Shown: piece after piece, positions 1 to 7,981 of the stretch
How the letters are laid out: every line of letters starts with the position of its first letter
How positions within the stretch are numbered: position 1 is the stretch's first letter
DNA from: Amycolatopsis sp. A133
GTDB taxonomy: Bacteria; Actinomycetota; Actinomycetes; Mycobacteriales; Pseudonocardiaceae
NCBI RefSeq assembly: GCF_031082405.1
Contig: NZ_JAVHJU010000034.1
Span: 228,641 to 292,640 of the forward strand
Length of the DNA: 64,000 bases
Direction of reading: 5' to 3'
Position numbers and translations under genes: made by a program
Notes under the pieces: model-generated
Told to the model about the DNA's origin: nothing
Seen by the model: only the letters and a program-made list of their open reading frames with translations
Database searches by the model: none

Positions 1-871
1 ACCACAGCGGCAGCAACGTCGTCAGCGCGCCGATCGGGTCGGCCGCGATCGCCTTGTTCAGGTCCGGTGACGACCCGGCCAGCAGCAGCCCGAACACCAG
101 CAGCACCACGGGGGCCACCGACGCCCCGAACGTCGTCCAGCCGACCACGCGGCGGCTCGACGACGACCGCGGCAGGTAGCGGGAGTAGTCCGCGGCCGCG
201 TTGACCCAGCCGAGGCCGAACCCGGTCATCAGGAAGACCAGCGCCCCGACCCACTGCTGCGCCGAGCCGGACGGCAGCGCGCTGACCGCTTCCCAGTGCA
301 CGTCGCCGGCCACGAGCACCACGTAGACGACCGTGAGCACGCCGGTGATCCAGGTGATCCACGTCTGCAGCTTCATGATCGCGTCGAAGCCGAGCACCCC
401 GGCGACGACGGTCAGCGCCGCCACCACGACGAGCGCGACCACCTTCGTCGGCGTCCCGCCGCCCCAGCCGAGGCGCTCGAACACCGTCGCCGTGGCCAGC
501 GTCGCCAGCGCCGCGAGCACGGTTTCCCAGCCCACTGTGAGCAGCCACGAAATCGCCGACGGCAGCCGGTTGCCGCGCACGCCGAACGCCGCCCGCGAGA
601 GCAGCATCGTCGGCGCCGACCCGCGTTTGCCCGCGATGGCGATGAACCCGCACAGCAGGAACGAGAACAGGATGCCGACGACGCCGGCGACCAGCGCCTG
701 GCCGAACGAGATGCCGAAGCCGAGGGTGAACGAGCCGTAGCTCAGCCCCAGCACCGACACGTTCGCGCCGAACCACGGCCAGAACAGCTGCCGGGGCCGT
801 CCGCGGCGCTCGGCGTCGTCGATCACGTCGAGGCCGTTGGTCTCCACCTCGAGCCTGCGGGAACCGGTCAT
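1..871 (-). CDS. NCS1-family nucleobase permease (partial, 3' end outside window)
   Basis: The visible 290 codons encode the N-terminal half of a polytopic membrane protein. After a hydrophilic start (MTGSRRLEVETNGLDVIDD) comes the segment LFWPWFGANVSVLGLSYGSF, which is typical of the purine/cytosine (NCS1) permease family, and at least six further hydrophobic helices follow. NCS1 proteins import cytosine, purines, allantoin or related bases by cation symport; the substrate cannot be read here. The ATG overlaps the stop of the upstream PfkB kinase gene as ATGA, so it is the last visible gene of a coupled four-gene operon with a GntR regulator and an ADP-ribosylglycohydrolase. The stop codon lies beyond base 1. 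Confidence 0.88.
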   Translation of the reverse strand, partial: MTGSRRLEVETNGLDVIDDAERRGRPRQLFWPWFGANVSVLGLSYGSFTLGFGISFGQALVAGVVGILFSFLLCGFIAIAGKRGSAPTMLLSRAAFGVRGNRLPSAISWLLTVGWETVLAALATLATATVFERLGWGGGTPTKVVALVVVAALTVVAGVLGFDAIMKLQTWITWITGVLTVVYVVLVAGDVHWEAVSALPSGSAQQWVGALVFLMTGFGLGWVNAAADYSRYLPRSSSSRRVVGWTTFGASVAPVVLLVFGLLLAGSSPDLNKAIAADPIGALTTLLPLW

Positions 872-1743
872 CGCGTGGCCTCCACCAGCTGGTCGATCTC
901 CTGCCGGCCCGGCGCGGTCGCCGGGCCGGGGCGGGTCACCGAAAGCGCGGCCGCCGCGTTGGCGCGCACTGCGGCGTCGAGGAGGGTACTGCCGCGCAGC
1001 AGCTCCGCGGCCAGCACGCCGCAGTGCGTGTCGCCGGCGCCGGTGGTGTCCACGACGTCGACCGGGAACCCGGGCACGTCGGTGATCCGGCCGTTTTCGT
1101 GGACGCGACAGCCCTTCGCGCCCTCGCGGACGACGGCGACCGGCGGCAGCTCGCCCAGCACCTCGGCTTCGCGGGCGGTGCAGCTCAGTATGTCTATTGT
1201 GGACAGCAGGTCATAGAGGTCTCCAGGGTCGATGTCGGCGATGAGCGGGCCGGGGTCGAACAGGATCTTCGAGCCGGGCAGCCGGGGCAGCCACTCGATG
1301 AGGGCCGCGCGATTGATCTCGTGCAACCAACTGTATCCGCTCACGTACACGACGTCGTCATTCTTTGGGGTGACCCGGTCGAGCAACTCGGTGCGCAGCC
1401 GGCCTTCGGCGCCGGTTCCGGTCGCGAAGGTGCGCTCGCCGGTCGCGTCCACCAACACGACGACGACTCCGGTGTCCATTTCGGACACTGGTTCGTGCGC
1501 CAGTTCCACGCCTTCGGCCGCGAGGGCGCTGCGGGCGAGGTCGCCGAAACCGCCGATTCCGTGGCTGCCCGCGTAAAGCACGCGCGCGCCGGACCGGGCG
1601 GCGGCGGCCATGACGTTGAAACCGCCGCCGGGCAACAGGTTCGTCGACGAGGCGAGGACGTCACCGCCGGGCGGCGGCAGGGCCGGGACCGCCATGACCA
1701 GGTCGAGGACGACCTGCCCGGTGTGCACCAGCCGCCCGGTCAT
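868..1743 (-). CDS. PfkB/ribokinase-family carbohydrate kinase
   Basis: This 291-residue protein has the ribokinase-family layout: an N-terminal substrate-binding half with GGGFNVMAAA near residue 37 (the glycine-rich PfkB signature 1 position), and near residue 240 the signature DTTGAGDTHCG, whose GAGD forms the anion hole with the catalytic Asp. Relatives phosphorylate ribose, nucleosides or pseudouridine; the acceptor is not evident. Its ATG overlaps the TGA of the ADP-ribosylglycohydrolase gene and its own TGA overlaps the permease ATG, so translation of all three is probably coupled. The company of a nucleobase-type permease and a glycohydrolase suggests salvage of a nucleoside- or ADP-ribose-like compound (inference). 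Confidence 0.9.
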   Translation of the reverse strand: MTGRLVHTGQVVLDLVMAVPALPPPGGDVLASSTNLLPGGGFNVMAAAARSGARVLYAGSHGIGGFGDLARSALAAEGVELAHEPVSEMDTGVVVVLVDATGERTFATGTGAEGRLRTELLDRVTPKNDDVVYVSGYSWLHEINRAALIEWLPRLPGSKILFDPGPLIADIDPGDLYDLLSTIDILSCTAREAEVLGELPPVAVVREGAKGCRVHENGRITDVPGFPVDVVDTTGAGDTHCGVLAAELLRGSTLLDAAVRANAAAALSVTRPGPATAPGRQEIDQLVEATR

Positions 1744-2735
1744 CGACGGCGCAGCTTGAGGAGTTCGTCGACCAGCGGCCCGAATTCGAGCCGGTTGACG
1801 GCGAGCACGGTCTCGACGACGTCGGGGCGGAAGGCGCCGACCCCGTGCGCGGCGCCGAGCATCGCCCCGCAGATCGCGCCGACGGTGTCGGTGTCGCCGC
1901 CGAGCCCGGCGGCCAGGCGCAACGCCGACGGCGGGTCGTCGCCCATCGCTTCGGCCAGCGCGAACGCGGCGACGACGGACTCCTGCGACGCCACCGAGGT
2001 GCCGATCACCTGCGCGACCGCGTCGGCGACGGCGGCCGGGGCCATGCCGCGCACCCAATCGCGCGCCCAGCGGATCCGGGCGGCGATCTCCCCGCCGGGG
2101 GCCCAGTGGCCGCGTTCCCCGCCGACGACGGCGGCGCGCTCGCCCGCGTCGAGCGCTTCGGCCACGCTCGCGCCGTCGACCCCGGCGGAGACGGCGGCGG
2201 CGACCGCGGCCGCCGAAGCGATGCCCAGGCTGGTGTTGTGCGTGACCCGCGCGGTCGCGACGACGGCGTCGACCAGCCGGTGCAGGTCGTCCGACGGCGT
2301 GGCGATGCCGACCGGCGCGACCCGCATGGCGGCGCCGTTGGTGGTGCCCGTGCGGCCGGCTTCGTCGGCCGGGACGCCGTCCTGGAGCCGCGCGAGCGCG
2401 CGCTTGGTGGAGGGCCCGAGCAGGTCCGCGGAGCCGCGGCGGACCATGTCCGCCTCCCAGATCAGCAGCGCGTCGGCGAAGACGTGCGGCTCCACGGTGC
2501 CGCGGCCGTCGATGAGCAGCCGGGCCAGCAGGACGGCCTGCTCGGTGTCGTCGGTGACCGAGCCGGCGGGCATCAACGGCGCGACCGGCTGCTCGGCGAC
2601 GGCGGTGAGCAGGCCGGTGACCGGCCCGTAGGTGGCGGCGATGGCGGCGCGGGACATCGACTGCGTCGGCATGCCCAGCGCGTCGCCGACGGCCAGCCCG
2701 GTGAACGCGCCGAGCGCCCGGTCCCGCGCGGTCAC
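1740..2735 (-). CDS. ADP-ribosylglycohydrolase (DraG/ARH) family protein
   Basis: 331 residues beginning with GTG (VTARDRALGAFTGLAVGDAL). The N-terminal GAFTGLAVGDALG, the metal-binding SVTDDTEQ near residue 60 and the C-terminal GGDTDTVGAI near residue 285 are the three hallmark motifs of the dinuclear-Mg ADP-ribosylglycohydrolase fold, so the metal site looks intact. Family members remove ADP-ribose from proteins or hydrolyse small ADP-ribosyl or glycosyl compounds. The GTG start overlaps the GntR stop (GTGA) and the stop overlaps the kinase start (ATGA). Because it sits inside a transport/kinase operon, a small-molecule substrate is more likely than a modified protein, but this is inference. 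Confidence 0.9.
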   Translation of the reverse strand: MTARDRALGAFTGLAVGDALGMPTQSMSRAAIAATYGPVTGLLTAVAEQPVAPLMPAGSVTDDTEQAVLLARLLIDGRGTVEPHVFADALLIWEADMVRRGSADLLGPSTKRALARLQDGVPADEAGRTGTTNGAAMRVAPVGIATPSDDLHRLVDAVVATARVTHNTSLGIASAAAVAAAVSAGVDGASVAEALDAGERAAVVGGERGHWAPGGEIAARIRWARDWVRGMAPAAVADAVAQVIGTSVASQESVVAAFALAEAMGDDPPSALRLAAGLGGDTDTVGAICGAMLGAAHGVGAFRPDVVETVLAVNRLEFGPLVDELLKLRRR

Positions 2736-3424
2736 CGGTGTCCGAAGGTGAGGTGGAACTGGAACCGGTCCGGGTCCAGCAGGCTGACGACCCGCTCGAC
2801 GAGCCGGCCTTCGACGTCGACCGAGGTGCGCTCGGCGCGGAGGAAGAGCTCGCCGATCGGCCGGCCGAGCAGTCCGGCGGCGCAGGCGTCGAGGCGTTCG
2901 GTGCTGATCCACTGGTCGCCGCCGACGGAGATCCGCCCGGCGGCTTCGAGGGTCTTGGTGAGGGAGCCGTCCCGGAGACCTGTTTCGGGAAGCCCGGCGA
3001 GCGGCCCGACGGCGGGCACGGTGGCGGTTTCGAGGGAGATCCCGCGATCGTGTTCCCGCCGCAGCCGCCGCACGGCGACGTAGGTCTTCTCGCCGAATTC
3101 TTCTTCCAGGGCGCGGTCTTCGACGGTGTTGATGCCGAGCAGGTCGGTGGTGACCGGCGCACCGGCGTCGGCGAGGGCGCGGGCCCAGCCGATCCGCTGG
3201 TCGAGCTGGACGCCGTCGAAGATGACGAACGACCCGACGCCCGCCTGGGTGGAGATGAGCTCGAGCTGCTGGAGCTCGGACAGCGCGCTGCGGACGGTGC
3301 CGCGGCTGACCTGGTACCGCAGGGCCAGCTGGTTCTCGCCGGGGAGGCGCTCGCCGTGGGCGAGGCGCCCGGAGCGGATCAGGTCGGTGAGGTCGCCGAC
3401 CAGCTGCTGCCGCTTGCTGTACAT
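2732..3424 (-). CDS. GntR-family (HutC/UTRA type) transcriptional regulator
   Basis: About 230 residues. The N-terminal winged helix-turn-helix (LVGDLTDLIRSGRL, then LPGENQLALRYQVSRGTVRS) is followed by a UTRA effector domain containing DRALEEEFGEKTYVAVRRLR and a C-terminal ligand-pocket region, as in HutC-type regulators. Two in-frame ATGs (MYMYSKRQQ) lie at 3430 and 3424; the second is preferred because AGG lies about nine bases upstream of it. It is the first gene of the operon with the glycohydrolase, kinase and permease, and a palindromic TGTAC-rich site covers its start codon. It is therefore probably an autoregulated local repressor induced by the imported substrate or a phosphorylated derivative. 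Confidence 0.9.
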   Translation of the reverse strand: MYSKRQQLVGDLTDLIRSGRLAHGERLPGENQLALRYQVSRGTVRSALSELQQLELISTQAGVGSFVIFDGVQLDQRIGWARALADAGAPVTTDLLGINTVEDRALEEEFGEKTYVAVRRLRREHDRGISLETATVPAVGPLAGLPETGLRDGSLTKTLEAAGRISVGGDQWISTERLDACAAGLLGRPIGELFLRAERTSVDVEGRLVERVVSLLDPDRFQFHLTFGHR

Positions 3425-3438
3425 GTACATACCTGTAC
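3418..3438. promoter_or_regulatory. TGTAC-rich palindrome over the GntR start codon
   Basis: The 12-base perfect palindrome TGTACATGTACA (3418-3429) is followed by another TGTAC at 3434-3438, giving three TGTAC/GTACA half-sites that physically include both candidate ATG codons of the GntR gene. GntR regulators commonly bind short palindromes at their own promoters. Binding here would block transcription or initiation of the whole operon. The operator role is inferred from position and symmetry. Confidence 0.5.
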
Positions 3439-3456
3439 GCCCTGGGTTGTTGCAGG

Positions 3457-4107
3457 TCAAGCGGCGACGAGCTCGCGTTTCGCCTCGACCGCGACCATCT
3501 TGCCCGCTTCCTTGGCGCTCACGCCGGCGACCAGCATGATCAGGGTGAACGTGCCCACGAAGACGACCGTGCTCAACCACACCATCGTGGACACCGGCAG
3601 GGTGAAGGCGCCCACGACCCGGGCGGCGCTCTCCAGCACGAACCCGACGCCCCAGATGTAGCTGCTGCGGCGCAGGACGGTGTCGAACCGCCGGTTGCCC
3701 GCCAGGCGTTCCCAGGCGGCTTCGTGGTCGGCCTGGCCGTGGGTGAGGAACGGGCGCAGGGTCTTCGTCATGATCGGCTGCGCGGTGAAGGCGGAGATCA
3801 GGATGACGACCCCGGTGATCCCGCTGCCGAGCGAGTCTTTGGCGATCATCATGCGGGCGTCCCCGGAGACGAGGGTCAACAGCATGCCGACGACGTTGGT
3901 GACGAGGACGACGAGGGCGAGGCCGTTGAGCGTCCGGTTCTTGGCGAACTGGTGGAGGGTCCGGGCGAGCGGGAAGACCCCGGAGAGGGCGAGCGCGGTG
4001 AAGTCGCTCGCGCCGAGGGAGTGGAGTCCGTAGTAGACGCCGATCGGCACGGCGATGTCGATGGCGAGGGACTTGAGCGGGGAGCTGCCGGGCTGGTTCG
4101 TCGTCAT
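3457..4107 (-). CDS. VC0807-like integral membrane protein
   Basis: 216 residues with about five to six hydrophobic helices (for example IAVPIGVYYGLHSLGA, GLALVVLVTNVVGMLLTLV, GVVILISAFTAQPIM and a C-terminal WLSTVVFVGTFTLIMLVAG). The overall pattern resembles the VC0807 family of uncharacterised membrane proteins found beside regulators in actinobacteria. The ATG at 4107 was chosen because the product then starts just before the first hydrophobic segment; no strong ribosome binding site is visible. It ends 33 bases before the GntR gene on the same strand but is not overlapped with it, so operon membership is uncertain. Biochemical function unknown. Confidence 0.75.
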   Translation of the reverse strand: MTTNQPGSSPLKSLAIDIAVPIGVYYGLHSLGASDFTALALSGVFPLARTLHQFAKNRTLNGLALVVLVTNVVGMLLTLVSGDARMMIAKDSLGSGITGVVILISAFTAQPIMTKTLRPFLTHGQADHEAAWERLAGNRRFDTVLRRSSYIWGVGFVLESAARVVGAFTLPVSTMVWLSTVVFVGTFTLIMLVAGVSAKEAGKMVAVEAKRELVAA

Positions 4108-4216
4108 GGGAAGAGCTTGTCGCGGCGAGGGGCCGGTGAGGGATGCCGTCCGCCACGACTTGGGCCTGACAGATGTCACGGCCGCACATTCCGCGGGCCT
4201 GCGTCGTCGGGTCCGC

Positions 4217-4618
4217 ATGGGAATGTTCTTGCGCCTCACGATCGGCCTGCAGACGCTGGCCGCCTTCCTCTCGGCGGTCACCGCCGGCCTGCTGCTGACC
4301 ACCCCGAACGGGCACGTCCTGCACAGCGCTTCCGCGTACACGGTGTGGGTCGTCGCCGTCGTGCAGCTGATCGCTGCCGTCCTGGTCTGGCGGCCGGGCG
4401 GCGGATCGCCGCGAGCGGTGCTCTACGCGGTCGTGTTCCTGGGGCTCGTCTCGGTCCAGGTGGTGCTCGGGATCGCGCACGTCAAGGCCGTGCACGTGCC
4501 GCTGGGGGTGCTGCTGTTCGGCCTGAGCCTGGTGCAGCTCAGCCGCCCGAGTGCATGTCTTCCGCCTCGGGGACGCAGTCGTCGTCCGGGTCGTCCAGCC
4601 AGCCGTGTGGCAGCGTGA
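4217..4618 (+). CDS. Small four-helix membrane protein, function unknown
   Basis: The 133-residue product has four hydrophobic stretches (LTIGLQTLAAFLSAVTAGLL, AYTVWVVAVVQLIAAVLVW, AVLYAVVFLGLVSVQVVLGI, VHVPLGVLLFGLSLVQL) and a basic C-terminal tail. Two ATGs (MGMFLRL) at 4217 and 4223 are possible; no strong SD is seen. Its last 80 bases run antisense through the end of the dihydrouridine synthase gene (4539-4618), so the basic tail may be an accident of that overlap. I do not recognise the family. The gene is divergent from the VC0807-like gene. Confidence 0.6.
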   Translation: MGMFLRLTIGLQTLAAFLSAVTAGLLLTTPNGHVLHSASAYTVWVVAVVQLIAAVLVWRPGGGSPRAVLYAVVFLGLVSVQVVLGIAHVKAVHVPLGVLLFGLSLVQLSRPSACLPPRGRSRRPGRPASRVAA

Positions 4619-5678
4619 CCTTGCCCGGGGAGCCCTGACGCCCGCGCGGGCCGGTGGCGGCTTCGGGGAAGGGGGCGTCGTGGTCGAGCTGGGCGATCAG
4701 GTCGTCGAGCTGGGTCATGCTGGAGAGCATCGCGAAGCCGCGGCGGAGTTCGGAGCCGACCGGGAAGCCCATCAGGTACCAGGCCATGTGCTTGCGGATG
4801 TCGCGCATGGCCTTGTCGTGGCCGTCGTGCTCGATGAGGAGCTCGGTGTGCCTCCGCAGCACCCGGGCCACCTCGCCCAGGTTGGGCGGGGTCGGCAACG
4901 GCCGACCCGCGAAGGCGGCTTCGAGCTCGCCGAACAGCCACGGCCGGCCGAGGCAGCCGCGGCCGACGACAACGCCGTCGCAGCCCGTCTCCTCGACCAT
5001 GCGCAGGGCGTCGGCGGCGCTGAAGATGTCGCCGTTGCCGAGGACGGGGATGCTGGTGACGGCCTGTTTCAGCGCCGCGATCTTGGTCCAGTCGGCCTGG
5101 CCGGAGTAGCGCTGCGCGGCCGTCCGGGAGTGCAGGCTGACGGCGGCGGCCCCCTCGGCTTCGGCGATGCGTCCGGCGTCGAGGAAGGTGTGGTGGTCGT
5201 CGTCGATGCCGATGCGGAACTTCACCGTGAACGGTGTGTCCCCGGCGGCCTTCACGGACTCGCGCACGATGGCTTCGAACAGCTTCCGCTTGAACGGCAG
5301 CGCCGCCCCGCCGCCCTTGCGCGTCACCTTCGCGACGGGACAGCCGAAGTTGGAGTCGACGTGGTCGGCGAGCCCCTCGCCGACGATGATCCGGACGGCT
5401 TCGGCCATGGTCTTCGGGTCGACGCCGTAGAGCTGCATGGACCTGGGCTTTTCGTGCTCGCCGAAGGTCATCATGTGCATGGTGCCGGGGTGGCGTTCGA
5501 CGACGGCGCGGGCGGTGATCATTTCGCACACGTAGATGCCGGCGCCGTACTCGGCGCACAGCTGCCGGAAGGCGACGTTGGTGATGCCGGCCATGGGAGC
5601 GAGCACGACTGGGGGATCGACCTGGTAGGGGCCGATCTTCAGGGCGGGCTTGCTCAGGGTGGCGGTCACGTCCTCCAT
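4539..5678 (-). CDS. dusB: tRNA-dihydrouridine synthase (DusB-like)
   Basis: 379 residues forming an FMN-dependent TIM-barrel enzyme that reduces uridines in tRNA D-loops. LAPMAGITNVAFRQLC near residue 26 is the FMN-binding start of the family, DSNFGCPVAKVTRKGGG near residue 108 carries the catalytic Cys and the invariant NxGCP context, KFRIGIDDDHHT and SLHSRTAAQRYSG are conserved substrate/cofactor loops, and GNGDIFS and GRGCLGRPW bind the phosphate. Length matches actinobacterial Dus proteins. Start is ATG at 5678 (MEDVTATLSKP). It stands alone and is convergently overlapped by the small membrane gene at its 3' end. Confidence 0.95.
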   Translation of the reverse strand: MEDVTATLSKPALKIGPYQVDPPVVLAPMAGITNVAFRQLCAEYGAGIYVCEMITARAVVERHPGTMHMMTFGEHEKPRSMQLYGVDPKTMAEAVRIIVGEGLADHVDSNFGCPVAKVTRKGGGAALPFKRKLFEAIVRESVKAAGDTPFTVKFRIGIDDDHHTFLDAGRIAEAEGAAAVSLHSRTAAQRYSGQADWTKIAALKQAVTSIPVLGNGDIFSAADALRMVEETGCDGVVVGRGCLGRPWLFGELEAAFAGRPLPTPPNLGEVARVLRRHTELLIEHDGHDKAMRDIRKHMAWYLMGFPVGSELRRGFAMLSSMTQLDDLIAQLDHDAPFPEAATGPRGRQGSPGKVTLPHGWLDDPDDDCVPEAEDMHSGG

Positions 5679-5802
5679 TGTCGCTTGTGGTGTCGGTCAC
5701 GTGAACCTGGGTGGCCGAGCCGGTCGCCCCTGTCTGGCGGAACACAGCGCCGCGGCCGGGTCCTTACTCTGGGTGATCGTCGTCAGGGGAGGAGACCTTC
5801 GC

Positions 5803-6378
5803 ATGACCGAGCCGGCCGAGGTGTATTCCGCGGTGCACCGCGAATTGATGCTCGTCGAATACAAGTCGTTGCGCGATGAATGCCTCAAGCGCATGGATCA
5901 CCGCATCACGCTCCTGGTTTCGTCGATCACCGTGAGCGGGGCGATCCTCGGCATCGGCCTCGAACGGAACAACGGTCCTCTGTTGCTGGTAGCGCCCATT
6001 GTCACGGTCCTTTTCGGCCTGCTTGTGCTCTACCACACCAAAGCCATTGCCGATGTGTCCCGATACCTGCTGACCGACATCGAGCAGCCACTGGACGAGC
6101 AGTACCCCGGGGCCATGGGGTGGCACGGCCGCCCGGCGTGGCGGAAGACCCGGTTCCGGGAGATCTTCACGGTGTTCCACTTGCCGATCATGCTGACGGT
6201 GGCGGTTCCCACCGTCGCGGCGCTGGCCCTCGCCTGGCAGTACGAAGGACACGTCGGCGTGAAGATCCCGCTCGCCGTCCTCGACGGGCTGCTGGTCGTC
6301 TTCTACGTCGTGCAGTACCTGCGGCGGATCTCGCGCCCACTCGGGGCGACAGCGGCGCCTACTTCCCCCAGACCGTGA
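5803..6378 (+). CDS. Four-helix membrane protein of unknown function
   Basis: 191 residues. A soluble N-terminal helix (VYSAVHRELMLVEYKSLRDE) precedes a hydrophobic pair (ITLLVSSITVSGAILGIGL, LLLVAPIVTVLFGLLVLYH), a charged loop and a second hydrophobic pair. The ATG at 5803 follows an excellent ribosome site (AGGGGAGGAG), which settles the start. Topology resembles actinobacterial helical-hairpin proteins of the SLATT/DUF type, but I cannot name the family. Its last 20 bases overlap the end of the convergent gene on the minus strand. Confidence 0.75.
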   Translation: MTEPAEVYSAVHRELMLVEYKSLRDECLKRMDHRITLLVSSITVSGAILGIGLERNNGPLLLVAPIVTVLFGLLVLYHTKAIADVSRYLLTDIEQPLDEQYPGAMGWHGRPAWRKTRFREIFTVFHLPIMLTVAVPTVAALALAWQYEGHVGVKIPLAVLDGLLVVFYVVQYLRRISRPLGATAAPTSPRP

Positions 6379-6898
6379 CGTCCCCCGTGACGCCTCCGTC
6401 GATGCGGTCGCTCACGCCGGTGACGTCGACCCGGAACACGCGGCCCTCCGCTGTCCGCCCGCAGACGTGGTTGCCCTTCTCGACGCCGCTGATGTACGCG
6501 GCGCCCCGTTCGTCGACCGCCGATCCGCACGCCGCGCTGTCCGGGGTCCCGCCGCTCGTCCAGACCGCCAGCTTCCCCGCGTCGTGGTAACTCTCGAACA
6601 CCCCGCCCGTGCCGCCCACGATGTAGGTGTCGCCCGTGCGCTTCGGGGGGTTCAGGTCCAGGTTGAAGCGGCCGAACTCGAGGTGGCCCTGGAAGTACAC
6701 CGTCGCCGCGGCGGCGGCCGTGGTGCCCGCAGCCGGCGGCTGGGACGGGACGGGCGCCGCGGCCGTGGGGGAGCCGGCGGCAGGCGGGTCGTCCTTGAAC
6801 AGCCCGCCGAAGTCGGCGATCCCGCTCAGCAACGCCCCGATCGCACCCATCAGCGCGACCGCTCCCGCGATGCAGCCCGCCTTCTTCGCCTCCGCCAC
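6359..6898 (-). CDS. Membrane-anchored protein with Ala/Pro linker, function unknown
   Basis: 179 residues from a GTG at 6898 that follows AGAGGGGA at good spacing. An N-terminal hydrophobic segment (AGCIAGAVALMGAIGALLSG) is followed by a low-complexity Ala/Pro/Ser linker and then a compact domain with GHLEFGRFNLDLNPPKR, WTSGGTPDSAACGSAVDE and GNHVCGRTAEGRVFRVD, which contains a conserved-looking Cys pair. The layout is that of a single-pass or signal-anchored extracytoplasmic protein. I do not recognise the C-terminal domain. Converges on the neighbouring membrane-protein gene with a 20-base overlap. Confidence 0.7.
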   Translation of the reverse strand: MAEAKKAGCIAGAVALMGAIGALLSGIADFGGLFKDDPPAAGSPTAAAPVPSQPPAAGTTAAAAATVYFQGHLEFGRFNLDLNPPKRTGDTYIVGGTGGVFESYHDAGKLAVWTSGGTPDSAACGSAVDERGAAYISGVEKGNHVCGRTAEGRVFRVDVTGVSDRIDGGVTGDVTVWGK

Positions 6899-6956
6899 CC
6901 CAGTCCCCTCTCCCGGTGATCGATTCGACACTCTAGACAGGCATAGGGTTCGGCGT

Positions 6957-7922
6957 ATGACCAACGAGCCCCTCCGCTGGGGAATCATGGGCACCGGCGG
7001 CATCGCCGGCGCCTTCGCCCGGGACCTCGAGCTCACCGGGTCCGGCGTCGCCGCCGCGGTCGGGTCGCGCTCGGCCGCGAGCGCCGAGCGGTTCGCCGGC
7101 GAGCGGCGCATCCCGGTCCGCCATAGCAGCTACGAAGCCCTCGCGAACGACCCGGACGTCGACGTCGTCTACGTCGCCACCCCGCACCCCCTGCACCACG
7201 CCAACGCGCGGCTCGCCCTCGAAGCCGGCAAGCCCGTGCTCGTCGAAAAGCCGTTCACGATGAACGCCGGAGAAGCGCGGGACCTCGTCGAGCTGGCGCG
7301 GGACAAGGACCTCTTCCTGATGGAAGCCATGTGGACGCGCTTCCTGCCGCACATCCGGCACATCCGCGAGCTCCTGCCTACCCTCGGCCGGATCGTCACC
7401 GTCTCCGCCGACCACGGGCAGTGGTTCGCCGAGGACCCCGCTTTCCGGCTCTTCGCGCCGGAGCTGGGCGGGGGCGCCCTGCTCGACCTGGGGATCTACC
7501 CGGTTTCGTTCGCTTCGATGGTCCTCGGGGCGCCCGACCGCGTCGCCGCCATGACCACGCCCGCCTTCACCGGCGTCGATGCGCAGACGTCGATGCTGTT
7601 CGGCTACCCCGGCGGGGCCCAGGCCGTCCTGACCTGCACGTTGAGCGCGGTTTCGCCGACGACGGCGTCGATCGTCGGCACGGACGCGCGCATCGAGATC
7701 GACGGGCCCTTCTACGCGCCCGCCTCCTTCACCTTCATCCCGCGCGACGGTGAGCCGAGCCGCTTCGAGTACGTCGACGAGGGGCGGGGCCTGCGGCACC
7801 AGGCCGACGAGGTGGCGCTCCGGCTGGCCGCCGGGGAGACCGAAAGCCCGCTCATGCCACTGGCCGAGACGGTCTCGATCATGGCGACCATGGACGAGGT
7901 GCTGGCCGCGACCAGGACGTGA
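6957..7922 (+). CDS. Gfo/Idh/MocA-family NAD(P)-dependent oxidoreductase
   Basis: 321 residues. The N-terminal Rossmann fold starts with WGIMGTGGIAGAFARDL (GxGxxA dinucleotide motif) and contains DVDVVYVATPHPLHH and the family EKPFTMN motif near residue 97, whose Lys is the catalytic/NAD-contact residue. The C-terminal alpha/beta domain holds GGGALLDLGIYPVSFA, the conserved substrate-side DxGxYP segment. Relatives oxidise sugars, inositols or dihydrodiols; the substrate is not defined by neighbours. It is a single gene divergent from the anchored protein to its left and followed 59 bases later by the DUF2339 gene. Confidence 0.92.
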   Translation: MTNEPLRWGIMGTGGIAGAFARDLELTGSGVAAAVGSRSAASAERFAGERRIPVRHSSYEALANDPDVDVVYVATPHPLHHANARLALEAGKPVLVEKPFTMNAGEARDLVELARDKDLFLMEAMWTRFLPHIRHIRELLPTLGRIVTVSADHGQWFAEDPAFRLFAPELGGGALLDLGIYPVSFASMVLGAPDRVAAMTTPAFTGVDAQTSMLFGYPGGAQAVLTCTLSAVSPTTASIVGTDARIEIDGPFYAPASFTFIPRDGEPSRFEYVDEGRGLRHQADEVALRLAAGETESPLMPLAETVSIMATMDEVLAATRT

Positions 7923-7981
7923 CCCGGGTTTGAGTAGTGCTACGGATCCGCAGGTGGACGCGGTGGGTGACCCTGTCCGGT

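Noticed and set aside
1845..3083. Long open frames antisense to the glycohydrolase and GntR genes
   Set aside because: Arg/Gly/Ala-rich composition without motifs; explained by high-GC antisense frames of recognisable enzymes.
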